NCBI RefSeq assembly: GCF_003350325.1
Contig: NZ_QLYZ01000008.1
Coordinates: forward strand, 1-64,000
Source of the DNA: Vibrio rhodolitus
GTDB taxonomy: Bacteria; Pseudomonadota; Gammaproteobacteria; Enterobacterales; Vibrionaceae
DNA: 64,000 nt
Direction of reading: 5' to 3'
Under the pieces are notes generated by a model that was not told the DNA's origin, did no database searches, and saw only the letters and a list, made by a program, of their open reading frames with translations. A program made the position numbers and the translations under genes. Shown one piece after another: positions 1-9,738 of this stretch. Positions within the stretch are counted from its first letter, which is position 1. Each line of letters starts with the position of its first letter.

Positions 1-200
1 CTTGGGTTTTGCGTCCAATCCATTTTTCCGTGCTTTCTCAGCCAAGTTAAAACAGTTGAGCGACCTTGGATACCATAAATGGCTTGTGCTTGCTTGTAGG
101 TCATTTCTCCTTTTTCTACGGCATCAACGACCTGCAATTTAAAGCCTAGTGTGTAATCACGCTGAGTGCGCTTAATGTAGAGTTTATTTGAAGTGGTCAT
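1..200 (-). CDS. IS3-family transposase OrfA, N-terminal part (partial)
   Basis: Translating the minus strand from the ATG at 198-200 gives about 66 residues beginning MTTSNKLYIKRTQRDYTLGF, running open to the window edge. It has the helix-turn-helix layout of IS3-family OrfA proteins: a basic start, a helix pair around YKQAQAIYGI, and a recognition helix around RSTVLTWLRKHGK. OrfA is the DNA-binding partner that normally fuses to the OrfB catalytic part by -1 frameshifting. The reading frame is intact as far as it can be seen. OrfB would lie beyond position 1. The subgroup cannot be settled from this fragment. Confidence 0.75.
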   Translation of the reverse strand, partial: MTTSNKLYIKRTQRDYTLGFKLQVVDAVEKGEMTYKQAQAIYGIQGRSTVLTWLRKHGKMDWTQNP

Positions 201-240
201 AATTCGTCCTCAATGTGTAAACACATTTCAGGACGGGACA
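1..240 (-). mobile_element. IS3-family insertion sequence, one end (continues off the window)
   Basis: The element ends at position 240 with a TG-starting terminus (TGTCCCGTCCTG read inward on the minus strand). An OrfA-type transposase starts about 40 bases inside it. Only one inverted repeat is in view, so neither total length nor target duplication can be checked. It sits just downstream of ahpF, next to that gene's terminator, so it does not interrupt a visible gene. Confidence 0.75.
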
Positions 241-249
241 TACAAACAA

Positions 250-280
250 AAAAAGCCAGCAGTGGGATGCTGCTGGCAAA
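250..280 (-). terminator. Intrinsic terminator after ahpF
   Basis: An 8-bp perfect stem (GCCAGCAG at 255-262, CTGCTGGC at 270-277) is followed on the minus strand by a run of seven T. It lies about 110 bases past the ahpF stop and about 10 bases from the end of the IS element. Confidence 0.7.
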
Positions 281-386
281 GTCTTGGGCTTCTAGTTTTG
301 CTTCTTTCTTGCTGTGTAATTAACTGTTACGTCCTTTCTTGTCGCGTCACTTCTTATCAAGCAGATGACGCTCAAGAAATTAGCGC

Positions 387-1955
387 TTAACCTTGTTTAC
401 GGATTAGGTAATCAAATGCACCTAAACTTGCTTTTGCACCTTCACCCATCGCAATGATGATCTGTTTATAAGGTACTGTCGTTGCATCACCGGCTGCGAA
501 TACACCTTCGAGGCTGGTTTCACCGCGGCTACCAACTTCAATCTCACCACGCTCAGAGAGTGCTACTTCTGAATCTTTTAGCCATTCTGTGTTTGGTACT
601 AGACCGATTTGAACAAAGATACCTGACAGTTCAATCTGTTTGATTTCATCTGTATTGCGGTCTTTGTACTTCAAGCTTGTTACACGAGTACCGTCACCCA
701 CAACTTCTGTGGTTTGTGCCATGGTGATGATGTCGATGTTTGGTAGTGAGTTCGCTTTGTCGATAAGCACTTGGTCAGCGCGAAGTACATCGGCGAATTC
801 AAGAACCGTTACGTGTTCAACAATACCTGCTAGGTCAATAGCGGCTTCAATACCTGAGTTACCGCCACCGATAACCGCAGTTTTCTTGCCTTTGAACAGT
901 GGACCATCACAGTGTGGGCAGTACGCGACACCTTTGTTGCGGTACTCTTGCTCACCAGGGACGTTCATTTCACGCCAGCGTGCACCAGGGCTTAGGATGA
1001 CACTCTTACTCTTCAGCGTTGCACCACTTTCAAGTTGGATGTGAATCAAACCATCTTCTGTGTGTGCTGCGCCCATTAGCTTCTCAGCTTGTTGCTCAGT
1101 TACTACGTCTACGTCGTATTCTTTTAGGTGTTCTGCTAGGTCTGTTGCCAGTTTTGGACCTTCAGTACGTTTTACCGAAATGAAGTTCTCGATTGCCATG
1201 GTGTCCATAACCTGACCACCAAAACGCTTAGCAACCACACCAGTGCGAATACCTTTACGAGCTGCGTATAGAGCAGCTGCGCTACCACCAGGACCACCGC
1301 CGACAACCAGTACATCGTATGGGTCTTTTTCGCTCAGTGCTTTCGCGGCTTTCTCGCTTGCGCCGTCATCCACTTTGTTTAGGATTTCAGTCAGAGACAT
1401 ACGACCTTGACCGAATAGCTCGCCGTTTACGAATACACTTGGTACTGCCATGATGTCGCGTTGTTTCACTTCATCTTGGAACAAACCACCATCGATCATG
1501 GTTGCTTTCACTTTCGGGTTGATCGCTGCCATCATGTTGAACGCTTGAACCACGTCTGGACAGTTTTGACATGACAGTGAAATAAAGATTTCTACGTCTA
1601 ATTCTTTGTCTAGAGCTGCGATTTGCTCAATCACTTCCGGTTCTAGTTTGATTGGGTGACCGCCAGAGTGAAGCAGTGCCAATACTAGAGAGGTAAATTC
1701 ATGTCCCATTGGCAAGCCTGCAAAACGTAGTGCGGTGCCTTTCGCTGGGTTGGTCACTGCCATCACTGGTTTACGTGCGCTTGCGTTGTCGTCACGTTCA
1801 ACGGTGATGAGATCGCTCATTTCTGCGATTTGATTTGCTAGTGACAAGATATCATTCGATGCTTTGCTTTCATCTAGACTAACCACTAAACGAACTTCTT
1901 GTTTTACATTAGCCAGATATTGTTTGAGTTGTTGTTGGATCGCTTGGTCTAACAT
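387..1955 (-). CDS. ahpF: Alkyl hydroperoxide reductase subunit F
   Basis: This is the NADH-dependent flavoprotein disulfide reductase that re-reduces AhpC in the cytoplasm so that peroxides can be removed continuously. The 522 residues match the usual AhpF length. The N-terminal half is a double thioredoxin-like domain with a redox CQNC pair near residues 129-132. It is followed by a FAD-binding GGGPGG motif near 219-224 and the thioredoxin-reductase-type CPHC pair near 346-349. A C-terminal FAD motif (AAGDAT) is also present. It lies downstream of ahpC on the same strand after a gap of about 170 bases, so the two probably share the ahpC promoter. The length and the extra N-terminal redox pair distinguish it from thioredoxin reductase. 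Confidence 0.96.
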   Translation of the reverse strand: MLDQAIQQQLKQYLANVKQEVRLVVSLDESKASNDILSLANQIAEMSDLITVERDDNASARKPVMAVTNPAKGTALRFAGLPMGHEFTSLVLALLHSGGHPIKLEPEVIEQIAALDKELDVEIFISLSCQNCPDVVQAFNMMAAINPKVKATMIDGGLFQDEVKQRDIMAVPSVFVNGELFGQGRMSLTEILNKVDDGASEKAAKALSEKDPYDVLVVGGGPGGSAAALYAARKGIRTGVVAKRFGGQVMDTMAIENFISVKRTEGPKLATDLAEHLKEYDVDVVTEQQAEKLMGAAHTEDGLIHIQLESGATLKSKSVILSPGARWREMNVPGEQEYRNKGVAYCPHCDGPLFKGKKTAVIGGGNSGIEAAIDLAGIVEHVTVLEFADVLRADQVLIDKANSLPNIDIITMAQTTEVVGDGTRVTSLKYKDRNTDEIKQIELSGIFVQIGLVPNTEWLKDSEVALSERGEIEVGSRGETSLEGVFAAGDATTVPYKQIIIAMGEGAKASLGAFDYLIRKQG

Positions 1956-2123
1956 AGTGTTACTGCCTTCATTAAATCTTAAAAGTGGTTACTGTAGATA
2001 AAATCTTGGGGTAGAGAGCAAATCAGGCAGATGGTCGTCAAGGTATCTAACCTGAAGTGCTCTCTGTTTGGTTCTAGTCAGTAAAAGGAGAATTAAACTG
2101 ACTAGGTCCTAAATTTGTGCGGC

Positions 2124-2681
2124 TTAGATTTTGCCAACTAGGTCTAGAGATGGTGCTAGCGTCTCTTCGCCTTCTTTCCATTTAGCAGGACAAACTTCGC
2201 CTGGGTGTGCTGCTACGTATTGAGCTGCTTTTACTTTGCGTAGTAAGTCTTCTGCGTCACGACCGATACCTTCAGCAGTGATTTCCATTGCTTGGATAGT
2301 ACCTTGTGGGTCGATTAGGAACGTTGCACGGTCTGCAAGACCTTGACCTTCACGCATCACACCGAAGTTGTTAGTGATGTTGCCTGTTTGGTCGCCAAGC
2401 ATGTAGTACTGAATCTTGCCGATTGTGTCTGAGCTGTCGTGCCATGCTTTATGAGTAAAGTGTGTGTCAGTTGATACTGAGTAAACTTCTACGCCACGTT
2501 TTTGTAGCTCTTCGTAGTGGTCAGCAAGGTCACCAAGTTCAGTTGGACATACAAACGTAAAGTCTGCTGGGTAGAAGAAGAACACCGCCCATTTACCTAG
2601 AACATCTTGCTCTGTTACTTCAACGAATTCGCCGTTTTTGTATGCTGTAGCTGAGAATGGTTTGATTTGAGTGTTAATCAT
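2124..2681 (-). CDS. ahpC: Alkyl hydroperoxide reductase subunit C (2-Cys peroxiredoxin)
   Basis: AhpC reduces hydrogen peroxide and organic hydroperoxides, using a peroxidatic cysteine that is recycled by AhpF. The 185-residue protein has the peroxidatic Cys near residue 45 in FTFVCPTEL and the resolving Cys near 164 in [10 protein letters not shown], the typical pattern of the AhpC/Prx1 group. The start ATG is preceded by AAAGGAAAG on the minus strand, a good ribosome binding site. It is the first gene of the ahpCF pair, and a candidate OxyR site lies about 80 bases upstream. The next upstream gene is argH, across a repeat-rich gap. Confidence 0.97.
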   Translation of the reverse strand: MINTQIKPFSATAYKNGEFVEVTEQDVLGKWAVFFFYPADFTFVCPTELGDLADHYEELQKRGVEVYSVSTDTHFTHKAWHDSSDTIGKIQYYMLGDQTGNITNNFGVMREGQGLADRATFLIDPQGTIQAMEITAEGIGRDAEDLLRKVKAAQYVAAHPGEVCPAKWKEGEETLAPSLDLVGKI

Positions 2682-2731
2682 AATTTACTTTCCTTTGAAT
2701 GTTTTAAGCTGAGCTGTTGTTGCTTTCGGAA

Positions 2732-2800
2732 AGTATATTCGCATCACAGTGAGTTTAAGGAAAATCGCTTGTAACTATCCTATTGATAGTCATTTCCTAT
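2732..2800 (-). promoter_or_regulatory. ahpC promoter with candidate OxyR site
   Basis: A -10-like TATACT (minus strand, 2732-2737) has no good -35, as is usual for OxyR-activated promoters. Just upstream, 2764-2800 reads ATCG-N7-CTAT-N7-ATAG-N7-CTAT, which is the four-part OxyR spacing with one mismatch in the tetranucleotides. The match is by eye. Confidence 0.5.
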
Positions 2801-2910
2801 TAATAGTTATTTCACTTGATAGGGAGTATCGATGTCAGTGACGTGATGTTCACGGGACTTTTGATAGGCTTTGCTCCTTACTAAAGCTATACGTACCAAT
2901 ACAGCGAAGT

Positions 2911-3036
2911 CATCCCCAAACTAGTTGGTGTTGCAGCTAGGCAACCAAATGAGAAAAGTCTCTGAGCATAGTGAACTATGTGATGAGATTTTCGAATGCA
3001 GGTTAACGACGCTGTAGCGCCAAATAGGAAGGGGAA
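2911..3036. repeat. ERIC-like intergenic repeat, variant copy 1
   Basis: About 126 bases starting CCCCAAACTAGTTGGTG and ending in AGGAAGGGGA. The central part (CTCTGAGCATAG...CTATGTGATGAG) is shared with the standard copies at 7274-7402 and 14556-14682, but the outer arms differ (GCTGTAGCGCCAAATAGG in place of GCAACTTCAAGTAGG). Confidence 0.7.
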
Positions 3037-3067
3037 GGCGCTTTAGTTTCGAGGGTGCGGTCTGGTC

Positions 3068-3096
3068 GGTTTTAGGTGTTCCCGACACCGAAAACC
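3068..3096. repeat. Inverted repeat (hairpin) of unknown role
   Basis: GGTTTTAGGTGT (3068-3079) and ACACCGAAAACC (3085-3096) form a 12-bp stem with one mismatch and a five-base loop. There is no T run on either side, so it is not a typical intrinsic terminator. It sits between two ERIC-like copies. Confidence 0.5.
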
Positions 3097-3183
3097 TTAA
3101 AATTCTTCCTGAATTTTTACCTCATATGCAGCGAATCTTTAATTGATAAAAACGCTTCTAGATCTTTGCACCGATACTAAATA

Positions 3184-3271
3184 CTTCCCCAAACTAGTTT
3201 GTGTTACAGCTAGGCATGATGAGATTTTCGAGTGGGATTAACGACGCTGTAGCGCCAAATAGGAAGGGGAA
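3184..3271. repeat. ERIC-like repeat, variant copy 2 with internal deletion
   Basis: It has the same outer arms as the copy at 2911-3036 (CCCCAAACTAGTTTGTGTTACAGCTAGGC at one end, GCGCCAAATAGGAAGGGGA at the other). The centre that carries CTCTGAGCATAG and part of its partner is missing, leaving about 88 bases. Confidence 0.65.
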
Positions 3272-3398
3272 TTCCTCAAACTAATTGGAGTCACACCTAG
3301 GCGGGCAAACGAACAAAGCCTCTGAGCATAGAAATACTATGTGATGAGGTTTGTGAGAGCAGTTCAACAACGGTGTGATTTTAATTAGGCAGAGGAAA
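3271..3398. repeat. ERIC-like repeat, copy 3
   Basis: A full-length copy of about 128 bases abutting the previous one. It contains GCCTCTGAGCATAG, CTATGTGATGAGGTTTGTGAG and degenerate outer arms. Confidence 0.65.
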
Positions 3399-3400
3399 GA

Positions 3401-3436
3401 AAAAAGCCCTGAAATCAATATAAGATTTCAGGGCTC
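3401..3436 (-). terminator. Intrinsic terminator, probably for the argCBGH transcript
   Basis: A perfect 12-bp stem (AGCCCTGAAATC at 3405-3416, GATTTCAGGGCT at 3424-3435) is followed on the minus strand by TTTTTTCTTT. It is about 220 bases downstream of the argH stop, beyond one ERIC-like fragment. Confidence 0.75.
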
Positions 3437-3570
3437 TCTTAGATTCATCTAAGAAAAAGCAGTGGTACAGTTATAGACCGAGCCTTTTCAAGATGGTTCA
3501 ATTTTTTATCGATCTTTTTTGATCTTTTTATCTATCCACTAAAAATCAACGTTTTAGATAAAAGGTTGCT

Positions 3571-3649
3571 GTACCTATTCAAACCAATTGGTGCTGCAGG
3601 TAGGCGACCAAAGAGCAAAGCCACTGCAGCGACCATTGGGAAGAATGAT
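3571..3649. repeat. Shortened ERIC-like fragment next to the argH stop
   Basis: It contains CAAACCAATTGGTGCTGCAGGTAGGCGAC, matching one arm of the ERIC-like family, then jumps to CACTGCAGCGACCATTGGG, resembling the other arm. The centre is absent. It ends within ten bases of the argH stop codon. Confidence 0.5.
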
Positions 3650-3655
3650 GAATCG

Positions 3656-5029
3656 CTACTTTAAACGCGCTTCGGCTTGCTCAACAGCAAACGCCACTTG
3701 CTCTGGCGCAACGCCGCCTAGGGCATTACGTTTAGCCAAGCAAGATTCAATCGTAAGAATTGCGTACACGTCTTCTTCAATCACTGACGAGAAGGCTTTG
3801 AGCTCTGCTAGTGACAATTCTTCTAGCGCACTGCCCTTTTCAATTGCGCCGACCACGGCAACGCCGACGATATGGTGCGCTTCACGGAAAGGAATCCCTT
3901 TCGCCACTAGATAATCAGCTAACTCGGTCGCGTTGGCGTAGCCTTGCTGCGCCGCTTCTAGCGTACGTTCACCGTTAACTTTGATACCATCAAAACAGAG
4001 CGCCGCCATTTCAATACAATCGAACCAAGTATCGAGTGCATCAAATAACCCTTCTTTGTCTTCCTGCATATCTTTGTTGTATGCCAATGGCAGTGCTTTG
4101 ACTGTCATCATCATGCCGGCTAAGGAGCCATAGACACGCCCAGTTTTACCACGGATAAGCTCTAGGGCATCCGGGTTTTTCTTTTGCGGCATCAACGATG
4201 AACCGGATGTAACGGTATCGGCTAATTCAATAAAGTTGGCTTCACCTGAGTTATAGAAAATCATGTCTTCAGCTAGACGAGATAGGTGCAGCATTGAAAT
4301 CGACGCAACCGACATCAGCTCCATCACATGGTCGCGATCCGAAACCGAATCTAGCGAGTTACGAGTTGCACGGGCAAAACCAAGGTTTTGTGCAATCAGC
4401 TCTCGATCCATCGCATAGGCAGTACCTGCTAGTGCGCCAGAGCCAAGCGGACAAGTATTCAGACGCGCGACTGCATCTTTTAAACGGGAATGGTCACGCT
4501 CAAACATTTCAACGTAAGCAAGACACCAGTGAGCAAATGTCACAGGCTGCGCACGTTGCAGGTGAGTATAACCTGGTAGAACGGTGGTTTGATGCGCCTT
4601 CGCAACATTGACCATTTGCAATTGCAGATCTTCAAGCGCTTTTAATAGCACTTCGCCTTGCTCACGGCACCATAGTTTTAGGTCGGTCGCCACTTGGTCG
4701 TTACGCGAACGCCCCGTGTGCAGTTTTTTACCCAAATCACCCACTTTGGCGATCAGTTGCTGTTCAACCCAAGAGTGAATATCTTCGGCATCCGAAGCTA
4801 AGATCTGCTTTGGATTCTCTTCTACGCTGACTTTCAGCTCATTCAAAGCCTGCTCAAGTTGCTGCTGCTCTTGCTCGCTCAACACGCCGACAGTGACTAA
4901 CGCTTTTGACCACGCAACCGAGCCGACAATATCTTGCACTGCTAAGCGATAATCAAAACGAAGCGAATCATTAAAGTCTTTAAAACGTGTATCTGCTGCT
5001 TGGGTAAATCTACCGCCCCATAGTGCCAT
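3656..5029 (-). CDS. argH: Argininosuccinate lyase
   Basis: ArgH splits argininosuccinate into arginine and fumarate, the last step of arginine synthesis. The superfamily signature [11 protein letters not shown] lies near residue 280 and [10 protein letters not shown] near 110. The start is at [10 protein letters not shown] (5029), preceded by AGGAGAG. An open frame continues upstream for 32 codons but has no family similarity. The protein is about 457 residues, the normal single-domain length, so there is no C-terminal ArgA-like acetyltransferase domain as found in some marine gammaproteobacteria. It follows argG by about 120 bases and is the last gene of argCBGH. Confidence 0.97.
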   Translation of the reverse strand: MALWGGRFTQAADTRFKDFNDSLRFDYRLAVQDIVGSVAWSKALVTVGVLSEQEQQQLEQALNELKVSVEENPKQILASDAEDIHSWVEQQLIAKVGDLGKKLHTGRSRNDQVATDLKLWCREQGEVLLKALEDLQLQMVNVAKAHQTTVLPGYTHLQRAQPVTFAHWCLAYVEMFERDHSRLKDAVARLNTCPLGSGALAGTAYAMDRELIAQNLGFARATRNSLDSVSDRDHVMELMSVASISMLHLSRLAEDMIFYNSGEANFIELADTVTSGSSLMPQKKNPDALELIRGKTGRVYGSLAGMMMTVKALPLAYNKDMQEDKEGLFDALDTWFDCIEMAALCFDGIKVNGERTLEAAQQGYANATELADYLVAKGIPFREAHHIVGVAVVGAIEKGSALEELSLAELKAFSSVIEEDVYAILTIESCLAKRNALGGVAPEQVAFAVEQAEARLK

Positions 5030-5148
5030 TGCATCTCTCCTGATAATCAAAGGATCCAGCCAAAGCTGAACCCTTTTAAGTCGGTCACATCGCCCAGACT
5101 CCGCTGAGCTTATTGGTTCTGGCAAGCTTTAACCTGCCAGTTTATTTA

Positions 5149-6366
5149 TTACTTTTTCTTTGCTGCGTTTAGCGCTCTGATTCTGCTTGATAGCGAGTAC
5201 AGGCGGATAAAGCCACCAGCATGGCTTTGGTCATACACTTCATCAGCACCAAAGGTGGCGAACTCTTCGCTGTACAAGCTGTTGTCTGAACGCTTCTGCG
5301 TAACCGTTGCTTGACCTTTGTAAAGCTTGATCACGACTTCACCATTCACATCTTGTGCAAGCTCATCTGCTGCCGCAAGCACTGACTTACATAGTGGCGT
5401 AAACCAACGACCATCGTATACAAGTTGAGCAGCTTTCACACCTAATTCTTCACGGAATTCGAACGACGTCTTGTCCAATACCAATTGCTCAACTGCACGT
5501 AGCGCTTCCATGATGATGGTGCCTCCTGGAGTTTCGTAACAGCCACGAGACTTCATACCGACAAGACGGTTTTCAACGATATCGATACGACCTACACCGT
5601 GCTTAGCACCTTTATCGTTTAGGTAAACCAGTGCGTTGTATGGGTTCATCGCTTCACCATCAACTTCAACCACTTCGCCTTTCGCCACTTTCAGCGTGAC
5701 GTATTCCGCTTCATTTGGCGCTTGCTCAGGATCAACCGTCCAAGCCCAGCAATCTTCGTTTGGCGCATTCCAAGTATCTTCTAGAACACCACCTTCTGTT
5801 GATAGGTGCCATGCGTTCGCATCACGTGAGTAGATTTTGGTGATTGAAGCTGAACAAGGAATATTACGTGCTTCTAGGTAATCCAAACACTCTTCACGGC
5901 TCACCAAGTCCCATTCACGCCATGGCGCAATCACTTTTAGATCCGGAGCAAGAGCGGCAAACGCACCTTCGAAACGTACTTGGTCGTTACCTTTACCCGT
6001 ACAGCCGTGACACAATGCGTCAGCGCCAACTTTACGTGCCACTTCTACTTGCGCTTTAGCAATGATTGGACGCGCCATTGAAGTACCCAGTAGGTATTTA
6101 CCTTCGTAACATGCACCGGTTTTCAGCGTAGGGTTGATGTACTCAGCGACCATCTCTTCTTTTAGGTCAACCACATAACACTCTGATGCACCAGAAGCGA
6201 TAGCTTTTTCTTCAATGCCTTCAAGCTCGTAGTAGCCTTGACCAACATCCGCCACAAACGCCACGACTTCACAATCGTAGTTCTCTTTTAACCACGGGAT
6301 AATTACTGAGGTATCGAGACCACCAGAGTAAGCTACTACTACTTTGTTTACGTTTACTTTGCTCAT
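5149..6366 (-). CDS. argG: Argininosuccinate synthase
   Basis: ArgG joins citrulline and aspartate at the expense of ATP. The ATP-binding motif AYSGGLDTS lies near residue 12 and the family's [10 protein letters not shown] motif in the second half. Two in-frame ATGs exist, at 6372 and 6366. The GGAG sequence is only one base from the first but seven from the second, so 6366 (MSKVNVNK) is chosen, giving 405 residues. It lies between argB and argH in the arginine operon, about 90 bases after argB. Confidence 0.96.
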   Translation of the reverse strand: MSKVNVNKVVVAYSGGLDTSVIIPWLKENYDCEVVAFVADVGQGYYELEGIEEKAIASGASECYVVDLKEEMVAEYINPTLKTGACYEGKYLLGTSMARPIIAKAQVEVARKVGADALCHGCTGKGNDQVRFEGAFAALAPDLKVIAPWREWDLVSREECLDYLEARNIPCSASITKIYSRDANAWHLSTEGGVLEDTWNAPNEDCWAWTVDPEQAPNEAEYVTLKVAKGEVVEVDGEAMNPYNALVYLNDKGAKHGVGRIDIVENRLVGMKSRGCYETPGGTIIMEALRAVEQLVLDKTSFEFREELGVKAAQLVYDGRWFTPLCKSVLAAADELAQDVNGEVVIKLYKGQATVTQKRSDNSLYSEEFATFGADEVYDQSHAGGFIRLYSLSSRIRALNAAKKK

Positions 6367-6453
6367 TTTCATTCTCCGAGCCTAAGCGTATGACGGCTTA
6401 GGTACTAATCCTTGTTATGACTCTCTAAACAGATTTTATCTGTGCTAGAAAAT

Positions 6454-7245
6454 TTACTGCGGCAGAAATTGTGTGCCGATACTCTCACCCGCGAAAAGCT
6501 GGGCTAATTTTTCTGGGTAGCGCCAAGTAGCCACTTCGATAGGGCGACCAAGGTCATTTGCCGCTTCCAGCGCCGCTTTAACCTTAACAATCATGCCATC
6601 AGTGATCACTTGACCATCAATCAGTTGGTTGGCTTTTTGCTCATCTAAACTCTTGATCAAATTACCTTTGCCGTCCAATACACCGCTCACATCTGAGAGC
6701 AAAACAAGCTCTGCATCAAGAGCGCCAGCGACAGCAACGGCAGCTTGGTCAGCATTAACATTCATAATTTGACCATCGTCGGTTAAACCAATTGAGCTGA
6801 TAATTGGCAGTGCGCCCGTCGCTAATACCGCTTGCAGCACCGCTGGGTTACCCGGCGCCGCTTTACCGACTGCACCAAGTTCTGGATCAAGCTCTTCAAC
6901 CTGACACAAGCCGCCATCCGCTAGGCTAAAACCGACTGCATTCAAACCATCTTTGATTGCTTGACCTTGCAGTTGCTTATTGGCAGTGCCCGCTAGCGCA
7001 CCGGCAATTAAACCAATTTGGTCGTAAGGGGTAACACGTAGACCCTGTTTTTTCACCGTCGGCAACTGTAGCTGTTTCATCAGGTCATCCACTAGGTAAC
7101 CACCACCATGCACAATCACAATTGGTCGCAGTGCCTGAACTTGGTAGTTCGCAATGGCACCAAACACTTGGCTGAGCGTGTCGGTACATGACAGGGCTGC
7201 TCCGCCGAGTTTGATCACTAATGGATTTTGTTTGCTCTCTGTCAT
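6454..7245 (-). CDS. argB: Acetylglutamate kinase
   Basis: ArgB phosphorylates N-acetylglutamate, the second step of the acetylated arginine pathway. The start at [15 protein letters not shown] (7245) has AAGGAG five bases upstream and gives 263 residues, typical of enterobacterial-type ArgB. The frame is open for 43 more codons upstream, but these come from an ERIC-like repeat and are not coding. Visible motifs are the N-terminal lysine/glycine loop (IKLGGAAL), [11 protein letters not shown] near residue 45, and the substrate-binding [12 protein letters not shown] in the second half. The repeat lies between argC and argB inside the operon. Confidence 0.95.
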   Translation of the reverse strand: MTESKQNPLVIKLGGAALSCTDTLSQVFGAIANYQVQALRPIVIVHGGGYLVDDLMKQLQLPTVKKQGLRVTPYDQIGLIAGALAGTANKQLQGQAIKDGLNAVGFSLADGGLCQVEELDPELGAVGKAAPGNPAVLQAVLATGALPIISSIGLTDDGQIMNVNADQAAVAVAGALDAELVLLSDVSGVLDGKGNLIKSLDEQKANQLIDGQVITDGMIVKVKAALEAANDLGRPIEVATWRYPEKLAQLFAGESIGTQFLPQ

Positions 7246-7273
7246 AACTGCTCCTTGGTATGACTGACCTTGA

Positions 7274-7402
7274 TATCTACCCAAACAACTTGGAGATGCT
7301 GGTAGGCGACAAGAGAACAAAACCTCTGAGCATAGATGTACTATGTGATGAGGTTTGTGAGCGCCAGTCAACACCGCAGCAACTGCAAGTGGGACGGGTA
7401 TA
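7274..7402. repeat. ERIC-like repeat, full standard copy, inside argC-argB
   Basis: About 129 bases bounded by TATCTACCCAAAC and GGGACGGGTATA, with the palindromic centre CTCTGAGCATAG/CTATGTGATGAG. It is about 85% alike by eye to the inverted copy at 14556-14682. The ACGGGTATA end resembles the enterobacterial ERIC terminus. It fills most of the argC-argB gap, so it would be part of the operon mRNA. Confidence 0.8.
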
Positions 7403-7407
7403 ACGAA

Positions 7408-8409
7408 TTAAATAAGTGCCGTGATTTCAGGGTATCCGTAGTGGATGTTCAAGCATTGCATCGCTTGACTCGATGCGCCTTTTAATAAGTTGTCGATCAC
7501 CGCACATACAATGATGTGCTCGCCTTGTACTTTCCAACCGATATCGCAGAACGGGGTAAACTGAACGTTTTGTAGCTTTGGCATGCCATCAACTAGACGC
7601 ACCAAAGGTTTGTCTTGATAAGCCGCAGCAAATACTTGCGCGACTTGCTCTGGGTTTGCACCCGCAGAAAGTTTCATGGTGATAGTGGCAAGAATGCCAC
7701 GTTTGAAGTCCGCTAAGTGCGGGGTAAAAATCACATCACAACCTAAATGGGTGGCGATTTCTGGCTGATGGCGATGAGCGAATACACCGTAAGGTTGCAA
7801 GCTCACTTCACACAAACTATTGGTAAGCGTTGCCTTACGACCGGCACCCGATGCACCGCTAGTTGCGTTAATCACTGGCCACTGCTTAGTATCGATTAAG
7901 CCCGCTTGCAGCAAAGGTTTGATTGCCAATTGTGAAGCGGTTGGGTAACAACCCGGTACCGCCACCAGTTGGCTTTGTTTGATTTCTTCGCTCGCCCACT
8001 CAGCAAGACCGTAAGCGGCGTTATCTAGCCATTGTTCGTGTTGATGATCAAAACCATAAAACTCTGGGTAGAAGCCGCCCTTTTTAACTCGGAAGGCTCC
8101 CGACAAGTCAAACACTTGGCAACCATGCGCTAACAGCGTTGGCGCTAAATCATGGCTCACTTCATGTGCAGTAGCGAGAAAGACTACGTCTGCATTTTTC
8201 GCTACCCCTTCAACATCTACCAGCGGTTGAACTTGGTCATCGACCAAACCCGCTAACTTACCGTGCAAAGCAGAGATTGGCGTACCTGCATCTGCGCTGT
8301 TGGCTGAAACGTATAAACCTGATAGCGTAAGCTCTGGGTGTTTGTGCACCATCAGTGCAAGTTCTGCTCCGGTATAGCCAGTGGCACCAATGATGGTCGT
8401 TTTAAGCAT
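7408..8409 (-). CDS. argC: N-acetyl-gamma-glutamyl-phosphate reductase
   Basis: ArgC reduces N-acetylglutamyl phosphate to the semialdehyde using NADPH, the third step of arginine synthesis. The 333-residue protein begins with the dinucleotide-binding [10 protein letters not shown] near residue 8, carries the catalytic cysteine in VPGCYPTAS near 152, and has HRHQPE near 216. The start at 8409 has only a weak ribosome binding site, but the N-terminal motif fixes it. It is the first gene of argCBGH, divergent from argE, with shared ARG boxes between them. Confidence 0.96.
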   Translation of the reverse strand: MLKTTIIGATGYTGAELALMVHKHPELTLSGLYVSANSADAGTPISALHGKLAGLVDDQVQPLVDVEGVAKNADVVFLATAHEVSHDLAPTLLAHGCQVFDLSGAFRVKKGGFYPEFYGFDHQHEQWLDNAAYGLAEWASEEIKQSQLVAVPGCYPTASQLAIKPLLQAGLIDTKQWPVINATSGASGAGRKATLTNSLCEVSLQPYGVFAHRHQPEIATHLGCDVIFTPHLADFKRGILATITMKLSAGANPEQVAQVFAAAYQDKPLVRLVDGMPKLQNVQFTPFCDIGWKVQGEHIIVCAVIDNLLKGASSQAMQCLNIHYGYPEITALI

Positions 8410-8476
8410 TTTAAGACATCCGTATCGTTATTTAGCGTCACTCAATGTGACTAAAAAACTATTTAAAGTGTTTTTT

Positions 8477-8515
8477 AATGATTTTTTATTCATTAAAAAT
8501 GATTTAATATGTGTT
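8477..8515. promoter_or_regulatory. Tandem ARG boxes (ArgR operator) between argC and argE
   Basis: AATGATTTTTTATTCATT (8477-8494) matches the 18-bp ARG box consensus WNTGAATWWWWATTCANW at all but one position. Exactly three bases later a weaker second box (8498-8515) keeps the left half TGATTTAATAT. The three-base gap is the usual ArgR spacing. It lies in the divergent argC/argE promoter region. Confidence 0.8.
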
Positions 8516-8559
8516 TTACCTTCTTAGTTAGCGTCTGTCAACAGGGAAACGAAGATAAT

Positions 8560-9699
8560 ATGCAACTACCGAGCTTTATTGAGGTCTACCGCGGCCTAAT
8601 TTCTACTTCCTCTATCAGCTCTTCTGATCCAAGTTGGGACGAGGGTAACCAGCAAGTTATCGAGAAACTTGCCACTTGGCTGAAAGATGTCGGCTTTGAT
8701 GTGGATGTCATTCAAGCCGCACCCGGTAAATACAATTTATTAGCCAAGAAAGGTCATGGTGAAGGCGGGCTACTACTCGCCGGTCACAGTGATACCGTGC
8801 CGTTTGATGAGGGGCGTTGGAACTTCGAGCCGCATGCGATTACCGAAGCCAATAACCGCTTCTATGGTTTAGGCACTGCGGATATGAAAGGCTTCTTTGC
8901 TTTTATCTATGAAGCCGTAAAGAAGATTGATTGGAGCAAACAGACCAAACCGCTCTATATTCTCGCCACTTGCGACGAAGAAACCTCGATGCTGGGCGCA
9001 CGCCACTTTACTGATAACACGCCAATCAAACCGGATTACTGCATTATTGGTGAGCCAACGAGCTTAGTACCGATCCGTGCTCACAAAGGGCACGTCGCCA
9101 ATGCGGTGCGCGTGACCGGTAAATCAGGTCACTCTTCCGATCCTGCGCTTGGCGTGAACGCTATTGAGATCATGCATGAAGTGCTTTTTGCGCTGATGCA
9201 ACTGCGCGACAAGCTGATCAAAGAGTATCACCATCCGGGCTTTGCGATTCCCAATCCAACACTGAACCTTGGGCATATTCATGGTGGTGACAGTGCTAAC
9301 CGTATCTGTGGTTGTTGTGAGTTGCATTACGATGTGCGCCCTCTTCCTGGGATCAGCTTAGATGGTCTGAGCAATATGCTGCTGGGTGCTTTGCAAGAAG
9401 TGCAAGCCAAATGGCCGGGAAGAATTGCAATCACCCCACTGCATGATCCCGTGCCGGGCTTTGAGTGTAACCACGACCATCCATTTGTTGGTGGCATGGA
9501 AAATATCTGTCAGACGCCATCGGAAACGGTCAACTACTGCACCGAAGCACCGTTTTTAAGCCAGCTATGCCCAACCTTGGTATTGGGTCCGGGATCGATT
9601 GAACAAGCCCACCAACCGGATGAGTTTTTGGCGTTTGAGTTTATCGACCCAACCATCAATATACTGTCGAAATCGATCTACACCTATTGCTTTGATTAA
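8560..9699 (+). CDS. argE: Acetylornithine deacetylase
   Basis: ArgE removes the acetyl group from N-acetylornithine to give ornithine. It is an M20-family metallohydrolase: [11 protein letters not shown] near residue 72 carries the first metal ligands, [11 protein letters not shown] the bridging Asp near 107, and [11 protein letters not shown] the catalytic Glu. The start is [11 protein letters not shown] at 8560. An open frame extends 17 codons upstream into the ARG boxes, which rules out the longer version. The length is 379 residues. It is transcribed away from argCBGH and ends at a strong terminator. Confidence 0.96.
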   Translation: MQLPSFIEVYRGLISTSSISSSDPSWDEGNQQVIEKLATWLKDVGFDVDVIQAAPGKYNLLAKKGHGEGGLLLAGHSDTVPFDEGRWNFEPHAITEANNRFYGLGTADMKGFFAFIYEAVKKIDWSKQTKPLYILATCDEETSMLGARHFTDNTPIKPDYCIIGEPTSLVPIRAHKGHVANAVRVTGKSGHSSDPALGVNAIEIMHEVLFALMQLRDKLIKEYHHPGFAIPNPTLNLGHIHGGDSANRICGCCELHYDVRPLPGISLDGLSNMLLGALQEVQAKWPGRIAITPLHDPVPGFECNHDHPFVGGMENICQTPSETVNYCTEAPFLSQLCPTLVLGPGSIEQAHQPDEFLAFEFIDPTINILSKSIYTYCFD

Positions 9700-9708
9700 A
9701 GCGCTTGA

Positions 9709-9738
9709 AGCAGCAGAGAGCGACTCTGCTGCTTTTTG
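9709..9738 (+). terminator. Intrinsic terminator after argE
   Basis: A 10-bp stem (AGCAGCAGAG at 9709-9718, CTCTGCTGCT at 9724-9733) is followed by TTTT. Confidence 0.85.

Noticed and set aside
193..390. Small hydrophobic open frame between the IS and ahpF
   Set aside because: It runs through the IS end and the ahpF terminator hairpin, with no ribosome binding site or conservation visible.
3588..3914. Open frame on the plus strand overlapping the end of argH
   Set aside because: It is antisense to argH and begins in an ERIC-like fragment.
6454..7374. Longer argB reading with 43 extra N-terminal codons
   Set aside because: The extra codons are the ERIC-like repeat read in frame, and a good ribosome binding site precedes the internal ATG at 7245.
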